Shown here piece by piece: positions 45,055 to 53,828 of a stretch of 64,000 nucleotides of DNA. A program made the position numbers and the translations under genes. Each line of letters opens with the position of its first letter. The first letter of the stretch is position 1. A model generated the notes under the pieces. The model was not told where the DNA came from and made no database searches. It saw nothing but the letters and a program-made list of their open reading frames with translations. Where the stretch lies: positions 124,001-188,000 of the forward strand of contig NZ_JACCDF010000007.1 in the NCBI RefSeq assembly GCF_013415105.1, in the 5' to 3' direction. Source of the DNA: Vreelandella salicampi. GTDB taxonomy: Bacteria > Pseudomonadota > Gammaproteobacteria > Pseudomonadales > Halomonadaceae.

Positions 45055-46527
45055 TCATGACCGGGCAGGGGTAGCCAGTGCCTGGCGCAAGCGCGGGCTC
45101 AGCCCCTCACCCACGGCAACCATCACCACCAGAATCGCCAGCAACCACGGCCAGTGGGCCGCGAAGGTTACCGAATAAATCCCGAGGGCATCGGTGAACA
45201 CCACCAGGATGCCCAGCGGGCTTACATAACGCACCATGGTCAGCCACAGCGTGTAAGGTAGCGGCGACAGCCCCAGTTCCTCTCGAAAGGCGTCAGATTT
45301 GAGCACAAAACCGGCCAGCACCACTGTACCCAATCCGCCCAGCGGCATCATCCAGCGCGCGGTGAGGTAATCGAGCCAGTCGAACACGTTTTTCCCCGCT
45401 AGCGTCCAGTCAGCCCCCAGGTTGAACGACAGCATGGCCAATGTGCTAACCAGCCACAGCACGATACCGGTACCCCACGCTGCCGCCCGGCGGGAAAGCC
45501 CTTTGTTATCGCACAGCCAGGAAACCGTCGCCTCGACCATCGAGATCGACGAGGTCAGCGCCGCCATGGAGAGCATGGCAAAAAACAGAATACCAAACAG
45601 CGTGCCTAGCGGCATGGCGTCAAACGCCAGCGGCAGGCTCATAAAAATCAGCCCCGGCCCTTGGCTCGGGTCCATCCCGTTGGCAAAGATGACTGGAAAA
45701 ATCGCCAACCCTGCCATCAACGCGACCACGGTGTCAGCCGCCGCCACCCCCAATGTGGTACGGGCAATGGAGGCTTTTTTGGGTAGGTAGCTGCCGTACG
45801 TCAGAATGGCCCCAGACGCCAGCGACAAGGTGAAAAACGCATGGCCTAACGCGGCCAGCATCCCCTCGCTTGAGAGACTCCCCGCGTTAAAGGAGAAAAG
45901 AAAAGTCACCGCCTCACCAAAGCCACCGGAAAACATGCCGTAAACGATCAGCACCAGCAGCATAACCACCAGCCCCGGCATCATCCAGCTGACGTTTTTT
46001 TCGATCCCTTCTTGCACGCCTCTGCCCACGATCGACATGGTAAGCAGCGTCACAAGCGTGCTCCAAAAACCCAGATTCAGCGGGTTTTCGTTATTGGCAA
46101 CAAACACCGCCACCATGTCATCCACGTTCTCGCCGCTTAAGCCACCGCTAAGCATCTTCCACAGATAGGAGAATGACCAGCCCGCTACCACGACATAAAA
46201 CGACAGAATCAAAAAGCCGCACAGCATGGCCATCCAGCCGATCAGCGACCACGCCGAGCTGCCGCCGGATTCATTAACCACACGACGAATCGCATCAATG
46301 GGGCTACCGCGCCCGCGGCGACCAAAGGCGATTTCCGTCATCATCACCGGTACACCCACGGCCAAGATACAGGCCAGATAGACCAGCACGAAGGCACCGC
46401 CGCCGAATTCGCCGGTGATGTACGGGAATTTCCAGATATTGCCCAGCCCCACGGCGGAGCCCGTGGCGGCCAGCAAAAAGCCCCAGCGGCCAAGCCACTG
46501 AGTTCTTGGTTGAGTGGCAGAGTTCAT
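45055..46527 (-). CDS. Sodium:neurotransmitter symporter family transporter (NSS/SLC6)
   Basis: Sodium-coupled transporter of 490 residues with 11-12 membrane helices and the LeuT-type first helix (GFLLAATGSAVGLGNIWKFP) and unwound TM6 region. The family GGGAFVLVYL follows TM1. Bacterial members import amino acids with sodium; the substrate here is unknown. A sodium-coupled carrier fits a halophile. Confidence 0.9.
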   Translation of the reverse strand: MNSATQPRTQWLGRWGFLLAATGSAVGLGNIWKFPYITGEFGGGAFVLVYLACILAVGVPVMMTEIAFGRRGRGSPIDAIRRVVNESGGSSAWSLIGWMAMLCGFLILSFYVVVAGWSFSYLWKMLSGGLSGENVDDMVAVFVANNENPLNLGFWSTLVTLLTMSIVGRGVQEGIEKNVSWMMPGLVVMLLVLIVYGMFSGGFGEAVTFLFSFNAGSLSSEGMLAALGHAFFTLSLASGAILTYGSYLPKKASIARTTLGVAAADTVVALMAGLAIFPVIFANGMDPSQGPGLIFMSLPLAFDAMPLGTLFGILFFAMLSMAALTSSISMVEATVSWLCDNKGLSRRAAAWGTGIVLWLVSTLAMLSFNLGADWTLAGKNVFDWLDYLTARWMMPLGGLGTVVLAGFVLKSDAFREELGLSPLPYTLWLTMVRYVSPLGILVVFTDALGIYSVTFAAHWPWLLAILVVMVAVGEGLSPRLRQALATPARS

Positions 46528-46609
46528 GGTTCGTTCTTCCTGTGGGAAAAACGCGTCATGCTAGTCGATTTTGGCGCAAATGCCTAAGCCCAGCGGGAAA
46601 AATTGTCGT

Positions 46610-47833
46610 TCAGCCGTAGGTTGTTGCTTTCGCTTCGGCGTCTAAACGCTGCGCGGTTTGATCCACTACGCGTAACCACGCTAATAGCGCCGCCCCTAGT
46701 GCGACAAAACCGCCCGCGAGCCACAACCCAATGCCATAGTGGCCGGTCATTTCGGCGAGCATTCCCGTCAGCGCCGGCGCAATAATCTGCGCTACCCCGT
46801 AGGCCAACGTCATCCGCCCCATCAACCGCGCCGGGCTTGCCGGGTAAAGCCGACCTGCCATGGTCAACACCAAGCTCACACAGCCCAGGAAGGTACCGCC
46901 GTAAAGCACCGCGCTAAAGAGCACCGCAGGCAGGCTAGAGGTCACCGCAGGCAGCACGATGCCCACTACCTGCAGCAGCATCGCGGCAATCAGCGCGCCC
47001 AAATAGCCAATACGCCGTGCGATTAAATCCCACCACATCACCGCTGGCGCCGCCGCTAACCCAACCAGCGCAAACGCCCAATTACCCGCCCCCGCCAAAA
47101 GCGGCTCGCGTTCGACAATTGTGACGATAAAGGTGGCGCTGATGACATAGCCGTAACCGGCGCAGAAGTACGCCGCCATCATCAGGCGCATAAAGGTACG
47201 ACTCGGCGGCTTATTCTGCTCAGCAGAGGCAGACGCCCCGCCTGCCACCGGCTTAACTGGGCGCGGCAACCAACGCCATGCGGGGATCAACAGCAACACC
47301 GCCAACGCACTGAAGCCCCACCACTGAAGCTGCCAACTCATGGAAAGGCGCAGCATGACTTCCACCGCCACGGCCGCCAGCAGAATACCGACGCCGACAC
47401 CGGCAAAATGGATGCCCAGCTCGCCGCGCTGGCGGTGCTGAATCAACCAGTGCAAAATCAGCCCCGACGCCAGCAGCATGGAAGCGCTACTGGCCAGCCC
47501 GGCAAAAAAGCGCAGCCCCGCCCATAGCCAGAAGTGCTCGGTCAGCGCCATGCCCGCCGTGGTGACCACGGCAAGCACAAGCCCGATGCGATAGAGCCAA
47601 TCCTTTAGATAAATACTGCGAATTGACGCGGCCAGCACTGCGCCGAGCATATAGCCTGCGTAGTTAAGGGCCGCTAGCCATCCACCGTCCGCATCACCCA
47701 GCCCCGTTTGTTGCTGCATTACCGGCAACAGCGGCGTATAAGCAAAGCGCGCCACGCCGATACACAGCAGTTGGCTGAACACGCCAGCGAGCAAGACCTT
47801 AAAGCGCTTTGCGCGCAGCTCTGTTCCCGTCAC
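46610..47833 (-). CDS. YbfB/YjiJ-family MFS transporter
   Basis: A 12-helix major facilitator of about 407 residues. The first helix (LLAGVFSQLLCIGVARFAYT) and PLLPVMQQQTGLGD fit the YbfB/YjiJ group. I prefer the GTG at 47833 because AAGGAG stands six bases ahead; an ATG at 47851 is also in frame. The substrate is unknown for the family. Confidence 0.8.
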   Translation of the reverse strand: MTGTELRAKRFKVLLAGVFSQLLCIGVARFAYTPLLPVMQQQTGLGDADGGWLAALNYAGYMLGAVLAASIRSIYLKDWLYRIGLVLAVVTTAGMALTEHFWLWAGLRFFAGLASSASMLLASGLILHWLIQHRQRGELGIHFAGVGVGILLAAVAVEVMLRLSMSWQLQWWGFSALAVLLLIPAWRWLPRPVKPVAGGASASAEQNKPPSRTFMRLMMAAYFCAGYGYVISATFIVTIVEREPLLAGAGNWAFALVGLAAAPAVMWWDLIARRIGYLGALIAAMLLQVVGIVLPAVTSSLPAVLFSAVLYGGTFLGCVSLVLTMAGRLYPASPARLMGRMTLAYGVAQIIAPALTGMLAEMTGHYGIGLWLAGGFVALGAALLAWLRVVDQTAQRLDAEAKATTYG

Positions 47834-48061
47834 CCTTGGCTCCTTATGCATCACCGTATTTCGTTATGTCGTTATGGTGTCTCGCTTTATCCTACGAGGT
47901 TTTGGCCCCTTGCGACTACACGACCTACGCACAAGCCTTCCGCTTCTGGCAAACTGTGTACAAGAACGTACAAGTTGTTAACCACTCGCTGTTAACATGG
48001 GTTTTTTATAGCGAGTGGTTAACACAGACTTTTATCACAGCACCATCAAGGAGCACCTTTA

Positions 48062-49324
48062 ATGAGCGATAGCACCCCCTGGAGCCAGCCAATGCCCGAC
48101 GCACAGTTCAAACTGATGCGCGATATTCTGGCCGCCCCCAGCCCCGTGGGCTTGGAAGCCGCGATGACCTATGGCGTGCTCAAGCCGCATTTCGACAGCT
48201 TTGCCCCCAAGAGCTGGCACCTGCACCAGTTCCGCGGCAACGCCGGTGTGGTGCTCGACACCCACCCCGGCCGCGACGATATGTTCAAGCTGATGATCAT
48301 CGGCCACGCGGACAAGATCCGCATGCAAGTACGCTCGATTGGCGAAGACGGCAAAATCTGGATCAACACCGATTCTTTCTTGCCGACCGTGCTGATCGGC
48401 CACGAGGTTAAACTGTTCAGCGAAGACCCGGAGGCCCCAGGCAGCTACCGCAGCATTGAAGGCGGCACCGTTGAAGCGCTCGGCGCCATTCACTTCTCCG
48501 ACCCGGCGATGCGCGATGGCAGCAAAGGCCTCAAGAAAGAGCAGATCTACCTGGATTTACAAATTCACGGTGAGAACAAAAAGCAGCAGGTGCTGAATCT
48601 AGGCGTGAAGCCCGGCGATTCGATTATCTTCGACCGCCCGATTCGCCACGGTTTTAGCCCCAACACCTTTTTTGGCGCCTACCTGGATAACGGCTTAGGC
48701 TGCTTTGTTACCAGCGAGATTGCCCGGCTCATTGCCGAAGCAGGCGGCACCGAGCAAGTACGCGTGATGTTTGCGATTGCCAGTTACGAGGAGATTGGCC
48801 GCTTTGGTAGCCGCGTTTTCGCCGGCGAACTCAAGCCGGACGCGCTGATTGGCGTCGATGTGAACCACGATTACGTAGCGGCCCCAGGCATCGGTGATAA
48901 GCGTATGCAGCCGCTGGAAATGGGCAAAGGCTTCACGATGGCCGTCGGTTCTATCGCCAGCGAACAGTTAAACCGGGTTATCGCCCAAGCCGCAAAAGAA
49001 CACGACATCCCCATGCAGCGCGATATCGTCGGCGTGGATACCGGCACCGATGGCATGGCGGGCGTATTAGCCTCGGTGGATAGCGCCGCGACGTCTATCG
49101 GCTTCCCGATCCGCAACATGCACACCATCTCGGAAACCGGCAACACACAAGACGTTCTCGCCGCCATTCACGCGCTCACCCACACCATCCAATCGCTAGA
49201 TAAACTGCCGGATATTAAGCGCGAGTTTCTCGATAACCACCCACGCCTCGATCAAGCCAGCCCGCTTAGCCACCAAGGCAGCGAGAAACCCGAAAGCGAA
49301 AAAGACGACGATAAAGACAGCTAG
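48062..49324 (+). CDS. M42 family metallopeptidase
   Basis: Dinuclear-metal aminopeptidase/glutamyl peptidase fold of 420 residues. Likely metal ligands and catalytic residues are in MIIGHADKIRMQV, AYLDNGLGCFV, ASYEEIGRFGSRV, GVDVNHDYVA and DIVGVDTGTDG. It fits the M42 subgroup annotated with NAGGN osmolyte clusters, but no NAGGN synthesis gene is nearby, so that link is only a hint. The C-terminal 25 residues are a charged tail. The start follows AAGGAGC. Confidence 0.85.
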   Translation: MSDSTPWSQPMPDAQFKLMRDILAAPSPVGLEAAMTYGVLKPHFDSFAPKSWHLHQFRGNAGVVLDTHPGRDDMFKLMIIGHADKIRMQVRSIGEDGKIWINTDSFLPTVLIGHEVKLFSEDPEAPGSYRSIEGGTVEALGAIHFSDPAMRDGSKGLKKEQIYLDLQIHGENKKQQVLNLGVKPGDSIIFDRPIRHGFSPNTFFGAYLDNGLGCFVTSEIARLIAEAGGTEQVRVMFAIASYEEIGRFGSRVFAGELKPDALIGVDVNHDYVAAPGIGDKRMQPLEMGKGFTMAVGSIASEQLNRVIAQAAKEHDIPMQRDIVGVDTGTDGMAGVLASVDSAATSIGFPIRNMHTISETGNTQDVLAAIHALTHTIQSLDKLPDIKREFLDNHPRLDQASPLSHQGSEKPESEKDDDKDS

Positions 49325-49371
49325 TCATTAGCGACTTGCTTATCTTCTATCTACAAAAACCCCCGCTACAA

Positions 49372-49400
49372 AAAAGCCCCGTTCAAAACGGGGCTTTTTG
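49372..49400. terminator. Bidirectional terminator after the M42 peptidase
   Basis: AAAAGCCCCGTT / AACGGGGCTTTT arms with a short loop, flanked by an A-run and a T-run, lie between convergent genes. Confidence 0.88.
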
Positions 49401-49424
49401 CGGTTATGACAACGTTAACCCGTA

Positions 49425-50114
49425 CTAAGCGCGTTCGAGCCACGCAATCAGTGCTTCCGCCGTCGGCGCTGAAGACGGCGGATTCTGGCCGGTAATCAGC
49501 TGACCATCTTCACGCACGTAAGGGACAAAATCATCTGCCTTAGTGTATTTGCCGCCACACTTTTGCAGCGCATCTTCTACCAGATGCGGCACGACCTGTG
49601 TGAGACCTACCGCCTCTTCTTCGCCGTTGGTAAAGCCGGTCACGGCACGCCCTTTGACGAGTGGCTCACCCGCAGCGTCTTTGGCGTTAATCAGCACAAT
49701 CGGCGCATGGCAAACGCTTGCTACGGGTTTGCCCTGGGCGATGAAGGTTTCAATGAGACGAATGGAATCCGAGTCATCGACCAAGTCCCATAACGGACCA
49801 TGGCCGCCAGGATAAAAAACCCCGTCAAAATCATCGGCCTTCATATCGCCCAACCGGTGGGTCGCCGCCAGCGCCGCTTGCGCCTCTGAGTCTTTCTTGA
49901 AACGACGCGTATCGTCGGTTTGGCTCTCTTCTGCATCGCTGGTTGGGTCTAGCGGTGGCTGCCCACCTTGAGGCGAAGCCAGGGTAAGTTCCGCCCCGGC
50001 GTCTTTAAACACATAGTAAGGCGCCGCGAGCTCTTCCAACCAGAAGCCCGTTTTATTGCCGGTGTCACCGAGTTGATCGTGCGAGGTCAGTACCACGAGA
50101 ATACGTTTGCTCAT
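49425..50114 (-). CDS. DJ-1/PfpI superfamily protein (class I glutamine amidotransferase-like)
   Basis: A 229-residue DJ-1-fold protein with the nucleophile elbow VASVCHAPIVL and the acidic partner in FYPGGHGPLWDL. The length and the N-terminal GFWLEELAAPYYVF match the Hsp31/YDR533C-like subgroup, which includes glyoxalase III and protein repair enzymes. The function of this member is not fixed by sequence. The ATG has CAGGAG ahead of it. Confidence 0.87.
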   Translation of the reverse strand: MSKRILVVLTSHDQLGDTGNKTGFWLEELAAPYYVFKDAGAELTLASPQGGQPPLDPTSDAEESQTDDTRRFKKDSEAQAALAATHRLGDMKADDFDGVFYPGGHGPLWDLVDDSDSIRLIETFIAQGKPVASVCHAPIVLINAKDAAGEPLVKGRAVTGFTNGEEEAVGLTQVVPHLVEDALQKCGGKYTKADDFVPYVREDGQLITGQNPPSSAPTAEALIAWLERA

Positions 50115-50287
50115 TGAGAACTCCTGTTCGGTATAGGCATGTCAGGTTGTTTCGCATTGTGCCCTATACACGTAGATGGAGACGTGAAAGGAAAATACAA
50201 CCATGACCCTCACCGGGTACTTCCGTTTTGGCGAGACGGCGTTCACGTGGCATGCTAAGAGACGATGAATATAAAAGGACATGAGCC

Positions 50288-51070
50288 GTGAAACTGAGAG
50301 TTTTATCCGACCTGCATCTCGAGCATTTTGATCAAGGGCGCGAACTGCCGGATGTGCCAGCCGATGCCGTGATTTTGGCCGGCGACATCCACGAAGGGAC
50401 ACAAGGTCTCACCTGGGCGGCTGAACACTTCCCCGACCTGCCGATTATCTATGTGCCCGGTAATCACGAATATTACGACCACTGCATGCCCGTGCTACTC
50501 AAGCAATTACGCGCAGAGGCTCAGCGTCTTGGTATTCACCTGCTGGATAACGACAGCGTAGTCATAGGCGGCGTTAAGTTTATTGGCAGTACGCTCTGGA
50601 CGGATTTCGCGCTCTACGCCAACGAACCGATTGATACTACCGAGCAAACCTACAAGAAAGCGCTCTCGCACATGCCGGATTTTCGCATCGTCGAACAACC
50701 CGAAGGCGTCATTTTCTCCCCGGAAGAGAGCCAGCGGCTGCACAGCGATGCGGCTACGTGGTTAGCGCAAGAACTCGCCGCCCCCTTTAGCGGACCCAAG
50801 GTCGTCATCACCCACCACGCACCGCTTGCCGCCTGCATTCCCCCGCGCTATCAAGGCGATACGCTCTCCCCGGCGTTCGCTTCCCACCTCCCACACCTCA
50901 TGGGAAGCGCCGACCTCTGGATTCACGGCCACGTGCATGAAACGGTTGACCTTGAGGAAAAAGGAACGCGAGTGATTGCCAACCCTGGCGGATACCCAGA
51001 CGAATTCGACACACCCTGCTTCGAGCCGAGTCTGGTCATAGATGTGCCAACAAATGGCGGTAAGGTTTAA
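50288..51070 (+). CDS. Calcineurin-like metallophosphoesterase
   Basis: A 260-residue phosphoesterase with the complete dimetal motif set: SDLHLEH (Asp and His), LAGDIHEG, PGNHEYY, ITHHAP and HGHVHE. The start is GTG at 50288 (MKLRVLSDLHLE), with AGGA ten bases ahead. Physiological substrates are not predictable. It is the last ordinary chromosomal gene before the accessory block; its stop lies in GTTTAAC, which resembles an integron core box but has no matching partner. Confidence 0.87.
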   Translation: MKLRVLSDLHLEHFDQGRELPDVPADAVILAGDIHEGTQGLTWAAEHFPDLPIIYVPGNHEYYDHCMPVLLKQLRAEAQRLGIHLLDNDSVVIGGVKFIGSTLWTDFALYANEPIDTTEQTYKKALSHMPDFRIVEQPEGVIFSPEESQRLHSDAATWLAQELAAPFSGPKVVITHHAPLAACIPPRYQGDTLSPAFASHLPHLMGSADLWIHGHVHETVDLEEKGTRVIANPGGYPDEFDTPCFEPSLVIDVPTNGGKV

Positions 51071-51289
51071 CGGATGTAACAGGCGTCCCTGGCAGGATCA
51101 AAAAAAAGTAATCTCATGATTTTAAAATATTTTACGTAGAAACTAAAAACACAACATACCACTTCGTATACCACCGACTTCATCTGCAACCCGCTAACGG
51201 CACCCGTCGGATATCATCAAGCACTGGCGGTTGTGTCTGTGGCAAATACGGGCTGCTTACGGCCAGGATCGCTATTTTAGGTAGTGCTG

Positions 51290-51353
51290 ATATAACGCCT
51301 GGGCTCACGGGCGCGCAGCGAAGCGGAGCGTCCCGTGGAGCCCATTGTTATGT
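51290..51353 (-). repeat. attC-type integron recombination site 1
   Basis: A 64-bp imperfect palindrome. The outer boxes are ATATAAC (51290-51296) and GTTATGT (51347-51353). The inner boxes TGGGCTC / GAGCCCA and ACGGG / CCCGT are interrupted on one side by a single unpaired G at 51337. Outer and inner boxes, a spacer and an extrahelical base are the hallmarks of attC. The stop codon of the neighbouring leftward gene lies inside the box at 51348-51350. Confidence 0.8.
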
Positions 51354-51998
51354 GAGATTCTTTACCGCAAAGGGCTCTAGGACTCCAAAACATTTTCCCA
51401 AACCACCAGGTAATATCGAAAGAAACGAGCTCTTCAGGCCTTCTTTGATTCCGTCCATAATTCTTGAATTACTGACGCCGTCTACGTCTTTTCCGGACTT
51501 CAACTCACGGACAATTATTTGGACTATTTCTTCGGGAAGGTAGTCCTTGCTGTTTTTCGCTATTTTTGAAAGCTTTATATCTAATGCTTTATCTGCATCG
51601 ATGTAGAAAACTCCCTTCCTTATTCTGTAGGGAACCACCAACAAATCGGTCCCCCCCGAATAATTCCACCTACCATTTGAGAAGTTTTCAAACTCGGTTT
51701 GTACCCTAGCGAAGTCAGAAGGTGAAAAGTACCAACGCTTCCCATCGCCGAATAAATCAGAAGCAACTTCTTTTCTGTAATCCATTGCCTCCTTATCCAG
51801 GAAGCCGACGAAATAAAAGTGAACCTTCTCCCCTGTTAGCTCGTGCAGATAATTTAGGCTTGGCGTTATTATTTCTTTACATATCGCATCCTCCGGTCGC
51901 GTAAAAACCACGACCCCAAGGCGCCAAATATTTGGCCAATCCGCGTGAATAGCATCGTAGTCCGCAATACGTAGCTTATAGCCATCGAATGTCATCAT
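51348..51998 (-). CDS. Integron cassette gene, unknown function
   Basis: A protein of about 216 residues that I do not recognise. It has no signal peptide or clear membrane helix. Notable segments are WRLGVVVFTRPEDA, VHFYFVGFLDKEAMDY, TDLLVVPYRIRKGVFYIDAD and a Gly-rich end (SFLSILPGGLGKCFGV). The ATG at 51998 is chosen because GAGG stands eight bases ahead. The gene is visibly richer in A and T than its neighbours, which suggests transfer. Its stop lies in an attC core box and its upstream side adjoins a second attC site, so it is the body of one cassette. Confidence 0.7.
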   Translation of the reverse strand: MMTFDGYKLRIADYDAIHADWPNIWRLGVVVFTRPEDAICKEIITPSLNYLHELTGEKVHFYFVGFLDKEAMDYRKEVASDLFGDGKRWYFSPSDFARVQTEFENFSNGRWNYSGGTDLLVVPYRIRKGVFYIDADKALDIKLSKIAKNSKDYLPEEIVQIIVRELKSGKDVDGVSNSRIMDGIKEGLKSSFLSILPGGLGKCFGVLEPFAVKNLT

Positions 51999-52019
51999 GT
52001 CCATTGCCTCATTGCATTC

Positions 52020-52109
52020 ACATAACGCGAAGGTAACCGACGCCGGAGCGCCAGCGGAGGGAACCAGAAGCGGCACGCTTTTGGCGTCCGGTTGACCGCC
52101 TTGTTACGT
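52020..52109 (-). repeat. attC-type integron recombination site 2
   Basis: A 90-bp imperfect palindrome. The outer boxes are ACATAAC (52020-52026) and GTTACGT (52103-52109). The inner arms pair as GGT-AACCG-ACGCC with GGTCAACCGGACGCC, leaving two extrahelical bases on one arm. The stop of the adjacent leftward gene (52104-52106) lies within the box. It separates the two cassette genes. Confidence 0.8.
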
Positions 52110-52442
52110 TTTGAGCTTGGCACGGAGTTCGTCAGCTGTGTAGGTGAGAGACTCTTGCCCGTAGCGGGGCGAAGCCAAGACATCGACGATTTGCAGGCTC
52201 GACGAACCCAACCAGTCAGCGCCCAGGAAGTTGCTCATCGGTACGAACACCGGGGACAACCCTCTTTGGTTCAAGTTCTCGGCGAACACTTCTGCTTTTT
52301 CTGCTGACGACCAAACAGGAAGAGCCCTGCCACCCTCTGCTGGTAACGCATAAAGTGATTGGCCTGCCATTAGCACCCAAACACCGTCCTGCCCCTGAAC
52401 AGAGGTGATAAATTCACGATCACCGATGATTTCTACACTCAT
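52104..52442 (-). CDS. Integron cassette gene, DUF2750-like protein
   Basis: A 112-residue protein resembling the DUF2750 family: GVWVLMAGQSLYALPAEGG, then ALPVWSSAEKAEVFAENL and FVPMSNFLGADWL. The family is of unknown function and is sometimes found in cassettes or near immunity-type genes. The start ATG lies 31 bp inside a third core-type box (ACGTAAC at 52473-52479), the probable upstream boundary of the cassette. Confidence 0.7.
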   Translation of the reverse strand: MSVEIIGDREFITSVQGQDGVWVLMAGQSLYALPAEGGRALPVWSSAEKAEVFAENLNQRGLSPVFVPMSNFLGADWLGSSSLQIVDVLASPRYGQESLTYTADELRAKLKT

Positions 52443-52472
52443 TCAAATACTCAATGTATTGTCAGCGACGAA

Positions 52473-52479
52473 ACGTAAC
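52473..52479 (-). other. Lone integron core box at the cassette boundary
   Basis: On the minus strand GTTACGT matches the outer core box of attC site 2 and lies just before the first cassette gene. No matching opposite box with paired inner arms is clear, so it may be the R' end of a decayed attC or of an attI. No integrase frame is visible on either strand nearby. Confidence 0.45.
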
Positions 52480-52899
52480 AGCTTTATTCATGCGCATGCG
52501 CGTTTTTCTGGGAAGCCCCACCTTGCCGAAAGGCTCCTAATCTACTGATAGAAAAGGGATAAAGACTATTTTCTCCTCGTAAGGCTCGTTAGAAAAATGC
52601 GCATGCGCGGTAACATTATCACCAGTCTCATAAAATTGCGCATAAGCATAAAACACCTGATCATAAGCAATTGTTTTATATGTACTTGCAAGATTATCCT
52701 CCGGCAATACAAGCATTCACGTTACAGAACTGACTAGAAAAAACGCATTGTGAGCCAGGGGCTCCTATTCTGCGGATGACCGCTTTAGCTCGATAGCTGA
52801 CCTAAAAATCGAGTGCAATGATTGCAAGCTGATTAGCACTCATCGGCCACATATCCCGCTTCATGATATTTAAGCAGTATTCATCATTTCCCTACGACC
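52480..52899. other. AT-rich non-coding stretch with two GCGCATGCGC palindromes
   Basis: No convincing gene is seen. The 10-bp perfect palindrome GCGCATGCGC occurs at 52492-52501 and 52600-52609. The composition is lower in GC than the core genome. No integrase remnant was recognised. Confidence 0.5.
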
Positions 52900-53034
52900 T
52901 TACAACCCGGTCACCTGCGACGTTAGACCACTTTGTGCCGTCTCTCGCTGAAACGCCTCGGTGCTGTCAGGAATACCTTTCTCAATTTTAGCCGCCGCTA
53001 GGCGGTATGATCTGCCTTTCACGTAGCTAGCCAT
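52900..53034 (-). CDS. Small hypothetical protein (44 residues)
   Basis: A 44-codon frame starting MASYVKGRSYRLAAAKIEKG and ending in a polar segment. It is preceded by GGAGGT at eight bases, one of the best ribosome sites in the region. It lies just downstream of the restriction operon, on the same strand, with a 32-bp gap after the YgjP-like gene. It has a basic N-terminal half and no recognised family; it could be a peptide add-on of the operon or a fragment of an older gene. Confidence 0.45.
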   Translation of the reverse strand: MASYVKGRSYRLAAAKIEKGIPDSTEAFQRETAQSGLTSQVTGL

Positions 53035-53066
53035 CACCGTAACCTCCATTGTTCCGTTCCCTGCCT

Positions 53067-53828
53067 TCACTCATTCAGCAGCATCTCCGACATGCCATCC
53101 AGCCGGTGCTTTACGGCTTCCCAATGCGGCATGGCATGGCGTAATAGGTCATAGAAGCGCGGGCTGTGGTTGTGCTCTTCCAGATGACAGAGTTCATGCA
53201 GAATGACGTAGTCGATGCACTCGGTGGGCGCTTTGATCAAGTGCGGGTTGAGCAGAATATCGCCCTTGGGCGAGCAGCTTCCCCACTGGGTTTTCATCTC
53301 CAGTAGCCGCCAGTTTGGGCGGGTTTTCAGCCATGGCAGTGTTTGTTCTACATGAATCAAACGGCGCTGAAAGACCTCCTTGGCTCGGGTGCGGTACCAG
53401 GCGCGCAGGTCGGCTTTTACCCGCTCGCGGTCGAGGTCCTTCCCCGTGACCTGAACCTGTCCTCTTATCATTTTCACGTGGCGCTCACTGTCGCTGTGAA
53501 GGCGTTTGAGCACATAGCGGCGCCCAAGGTAGAACAGCGTCTCGCCGCTAACATAGTCACGCGGCAAAACGTGTCGCTGTCTTTCTTCGATGCCTTGTAA
53601 GTGACCCGCCACCCAGCGAGCGCGTCTCAGCAGCGCCTGCTTGGCGTCTTTCAGCGACGTGCCTTCCGGGGTCTGCACTTCCACTTCCCCGTTGGGGTGA
53701 ACGTGGATAACCGCTTTACGCTTGGCACGGGCGGGCTTGGCGCCTTGTGTCCAGGTGAATGCCAGCGTGCGCTCGCCATAGCGCACGGCGTACTGCGCGG
53801 CAGGCCTTTCCGGCTGGATATCGCTCAT
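53067..53828 (-). CDS. YgjP-like metallopeptidase domain protein (M48/WLM-related)
   Basis: A 253-residue protein with the DUF45/YgjP zinc signature: HELCHLEEHNHSPRF (211 onward, HExxH) and a preceding QWGSCSPKG (181-189). Such genes are repeatedly found at the end of type I restriction operons, with no settled role. The ATG overlaps the hsdR stop as ATGA, so it is co-translated with hsdR. It is the last gene of the operon apart from a small ORF. Confidence 0.85.
   Translation of the reverse strand: MSDIQPERPAAQYAVRYGERTLAFTWTQGAKPARAKRKAVIHVHPNGEVEVQTPEGTSLKDAKQALLRRARWVAGHLQGIEERQRHVLPRDYVSGETLFYLGRRYVLKRLHSDSERHVKMIRGQVQVTGKDLDRERVKADLRAWYRTRAKEVFQRRLIHVEQTLPWLKTRPNWRLLEMKTQWGSCSPKGDILLNPHLIKAPTECIDYVILHELCHLEEHNHSPRFYDLLRHAMPHWEAVKHRLDGMSEMLLNE

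Noticed and set aside
51065-51071. GTTTAAC at the end of the metallophosphoesterase gene, resembling an attC core box that includes a stop codon
   Set aside because: No partner box with paired inner arms follows in the next 220 bp and the gene runs opposite to the cassettes, so it is probably chance.
52473-52594. A third attC between ACGTAAC (52473) and GTTAGAA (about 52589)
   Set aside because: The inner arms pair only weakly and the right box is a poor match, so only the lone core box is reported.
52480-52899. Possible site of an integron integrase gene or attI
   Set aside because: No integrase-like frame on either strand; the longest frames are short and lack the tyrosine recombinase motifs.
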